Positions 62,040-64,000 of a DNA stretch of 64,000 bases are shown here, one piece after another; position 1 is the first letter of the stretch; each line of letters opens with the position of its first letter. The position numbers and the translations under genes are program-made. The notes under the pieces were generated by a model that made no database searches, was not told the origin of the DNA, and worked only from the letters and a program-made list of their open reading frames with translations. Source of the stretch: Camillea tinctor (lineage: Eukaryota > Ascomycota > Sordariomycetes > Xylariales > Xylariaceae); NCBI GenBank assembly GCA_022578605.1, contig MU394087.1, positions 248,001 to 312,000 on the forward strand. Reading direction: 5' to 3'.

Positions 62040-64000
62040 TCAAGCCTTCTCGCTCGTCACCCCCTTAAAGCTATCCCGGTCCCTCTCCCTCCTCTCCCTC
62101 CCCCGATCATCCCACACCGCCCGCTCCAGGGACGGGTACACCAGATCCGGACCCCCCTCCCCGTCATCGCTGACTCCGACCCCCACTTGCCAGCTGTAAT
62201 CCCTCTCGTCGGCGTCCACGTCGGCGAGCGCCCAGCCCGCGCGCGAGAAGCGCTCGCGCACGCGGGGCGACATGTTCACCATGCGGATGCGCACGGGGTA
62301 GGAGGTCGGGGAAGTAGGGGAAGGGGGGCTAGGGGGATGCAGCTCGCGCCGCACGTCGTCGCGCAGCTCCCCCAGCGCGGTCACCCCCGTGACGTCGATG
62401 AACGGCACGCGCGAGAAATCCCACACGAGCACGCCCAGGGGCGCGGTCGGCGTGGAAGGGAGACCCCGCGCGCGCCGCAGGCGCGAGAGCCGGCGGGCGG
62501 CGGCCACGGACCAGGAGCGCTCCGCGGTGGCAGAGGAGGAGGTGGAAGAGGAGGCAAATACGAGGCGCAGGGACTCGAGCGAATGGTCCTTCGTGCGCGA
62601 CGCGTTGGGGAAGAATATCGCGTCTTGGAAGTGCAGGATCACCGCGTCCGGGGGCAGGGTAAGGGGAGGGGGAGGGGGAGAGCGCGAGGAGGTGAGGGAG
62701 CGCGGGGGAGTGCTGGTTAGCGTCGAGGTGGTGGTTATGGTGGTTATGATGTTGGCGTGGTCGTGGGCAGGGGCAGGGGCAGGGGAGGGGGAGGGGGAGG
62801 GGGGTTTGCCTTCGATGGTGGAGGTAAGCGGTTGGGATGGGGACGTGGATTGCGCGCTGATGCGCGGCGTCACGAAGGCGGACCGCAGGAGCGTCCAGGC
62901 TACGCTCCAGCCGGCGCCGACGCCGATGCCGATCTCGGCGGAGACGAATATGGTTATCCACTGTGCAGGAGGGTGTTAGTGGGGGATCTCGTCAAAGGGG
63001 GGGGAGTGTGGTGCTACGTACAAAGGCTACCATGCAGGCGATGAAGTCGGCCAGGGAGATGCGCCAGTACCGCCAGATCAGCGAGAGGGGCCCGAAGAGA
63101 TGTATGACAGCCATGATCTACGTGCCCCGGGAAAAAAACATGGTTAGTAAAAGTTTATAAAACGGTTTTATGGCTACGGAGGTGATAAACCGCGAGAGAA
63201 AGAAAGGGGAGGTCAGGGCACAAAACGTACGATGATAGCCGCCAGCGTCGACTTGGGCAACCAGTACAAGGCGGGCGAGAACACGTAGAGTGTCAGGATG
63301 ATGAAGCCCGCGGTGACGAGACCGTGCAGCGGGCTGCGCACATGGCAATCCGAGTTTACAGCAGTCCGTGACATAGCTCCACCGACCGGCATAGCCCCGA
63401 AGAAGCTGTTGACGATGTTGGTGACGCCGAGGTAGTTGAACTCCTGCGTCTGGTCGATGGCGTAGTGGTTGCGGCGGCCGAAAGCCTTGCCCACAGCGAG
63501 GTGCTCGAGCGTGCAAGCGATGAGCGGCGCGATGGCGCGGCCCGCCACGCGCGACAGTAGGCCCGGCGAGGGCGCCCGCGGCGCGGCCACCCCGTTCGTG
63601 TCGACCTTGCTAATATCCCAGACGAGGTCGTCGTCGGCGCGGCCGCGGTTGACCAGCCACGAGATCAGGGTGAACACGACAAGCACGATAATGGCGCGGC
63701 TGCTGCCGACGTAGCGGATAGCGAAGTGGCGGCGGCCCCAGCGCTTGCCGGTCTTCTCCAGCGCGACGAGCAAGAGGATGGACCCGATGCCGACGCCGCA
63801 CGTGGGGCCGTCCCAGCGCGGCAGCCGCCGCAGCACGTCCCCGATCTGGTTGAACACCCCGTCGGGCACCCCGTCGAGCCCTACCAGCGAGCCCACCTGC
63901 CCCATCCCGATGGTCAGCGCCGTCGCCGAGATGAACCCCGTCAGCACCGGGATCGACACGTAGTCTAGCAGGAACCCCAGCCCCAGCACCCCGATCAGCA
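62040..64000 (-). CDS. SulP/SLC26 sulfate permease with STAS domain (5' end outside window)
   Basis: Sulfate (or related anion) transporter of the plasma or vacuolar membrane. Visible exons: 64000-63231 (continues beyond the window), 63117-63022 and 62960-62040. The membrane part includes LDYVSIPVLTGFISATALTIGMGQVGSLVG, NHYAIDQTQEFNYLGVTNIVNSFFGAMPVGGAMSRTAVN (SulP signature region) and YWLPKSTLAAIIIMAVIHLFGP. After SAEIGIGVGAGWSVAWTLLR comes a long low-complexity Pro/Ser/Thr linker. The STAS domain follows: DAVILHFQDAIFFPNA, LVWDFSRVPFIDVTGVTALGELRDD and VRIRMVNMSPRVRERFSRAG. Highly GC-rich, so long shadow frames occur on the plus strand. Vacuolar and plasma-membrane members cannot be told apart without the N terminus. 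Confidence 0.92.

Noticed and set aside
62187..62979. Long plus-strand frames opposite the STAS region
   Set aside because: Gly/Arg-rich antisense shadows of the sulfate permease gene.

Overview
The window looks like filamentous ascomycete nuclear DNA (Pezizomycotina, probably Sordariomycetes). The genes have short GT-AG introns of about 50-150 nt. They include a Ure2-like GST, a fungal CorA-like transporter and a hydrolase-NACHT gene, and coding DNA is clearly more GC-rich than the AT-rich spacers. No bacterial operons, CRISPR arrays or prophage are visible. I read 16 protein genes (one running off the right edge), one NLR-like pseudogene and one initiator tRNA. Exon coordinates come from splice-site reading checked for frame and conserved motifs; no RNA evidence was available.

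Layout. 0-2.2 kb: MFS sugar transporter (-). 2.2-6.5 kb: AT-rich spacer with degenerate repeats. 6.5-8.0 kb: Golgi-type glycosyltransferase with a PAN-like tail (+). 9.4-10.8 kb: oxysterol-binding protein (+). 12.2-16.7 kb: large CorA-like membrane protein (+). 19.3-22.3 kb: GH3 beta-glucosidase (+). 22.8-23.2 kb: small charged protein ending in a CaaX box (-). 24.3-27.2 kb: retromer VPS35 (+). 28.5-31.3 kb: M28 glutamate-carboxypeptidase-like protein (+). 31.3-36.4 kb: gene-free, with an assembly gap. 36.4-37.2 kb: F-box-like/DUF7730-type protein (+). 37.7-41.3 kb: hydrolase-NACHT-ankyrin pseudogene (-). 41.85-43.95 kb: peroxisomal acyl-CoA ligase (-). 44.8-45.7 kb: GST (-). 46.8-48.7 kb: ASNSD1-like asparagine synthetase-domain protein (-). 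49.2 kb: initiator tRNA-Met (-). 49.3-52.1 kb: AT-rich spacer. 52.1-56.8 kb: two lineage-restricted membrane/coiled-coil proteins (+). 56.8-58.9 kb: spacer with a second gap. 58.9-59.8 kb: small Myb/SANT-like nuclear protein (+). 60.6-61.4 kb: a strongly divergent ubiquitin fused to ribosomal protein eL40 (+). 62.0-64.0 kb: SulP sulfate permease with STAS domain (-, partial).

The genes do not form one pathway. VPS35 and the OSBP-family protein act in membrane traffic and lipid transport; the GH3 enzyme and sugar transporter fit plant-polysaccharide use; eL40, tRNA-iMet and perhaps ASNSD1 are core functions. The observations most worth follow-up are the ubiquitin-eL40 fusion, whose ubiquitin half has lost two residues and carries RLPGG at the cleavage site; the NLR pseudogene, whose two TAG stops both fit RIP-type C-to-T change at CpA; the CaaX micro-protein; and the mirror-image G/C tracts around both 10-N gaps.
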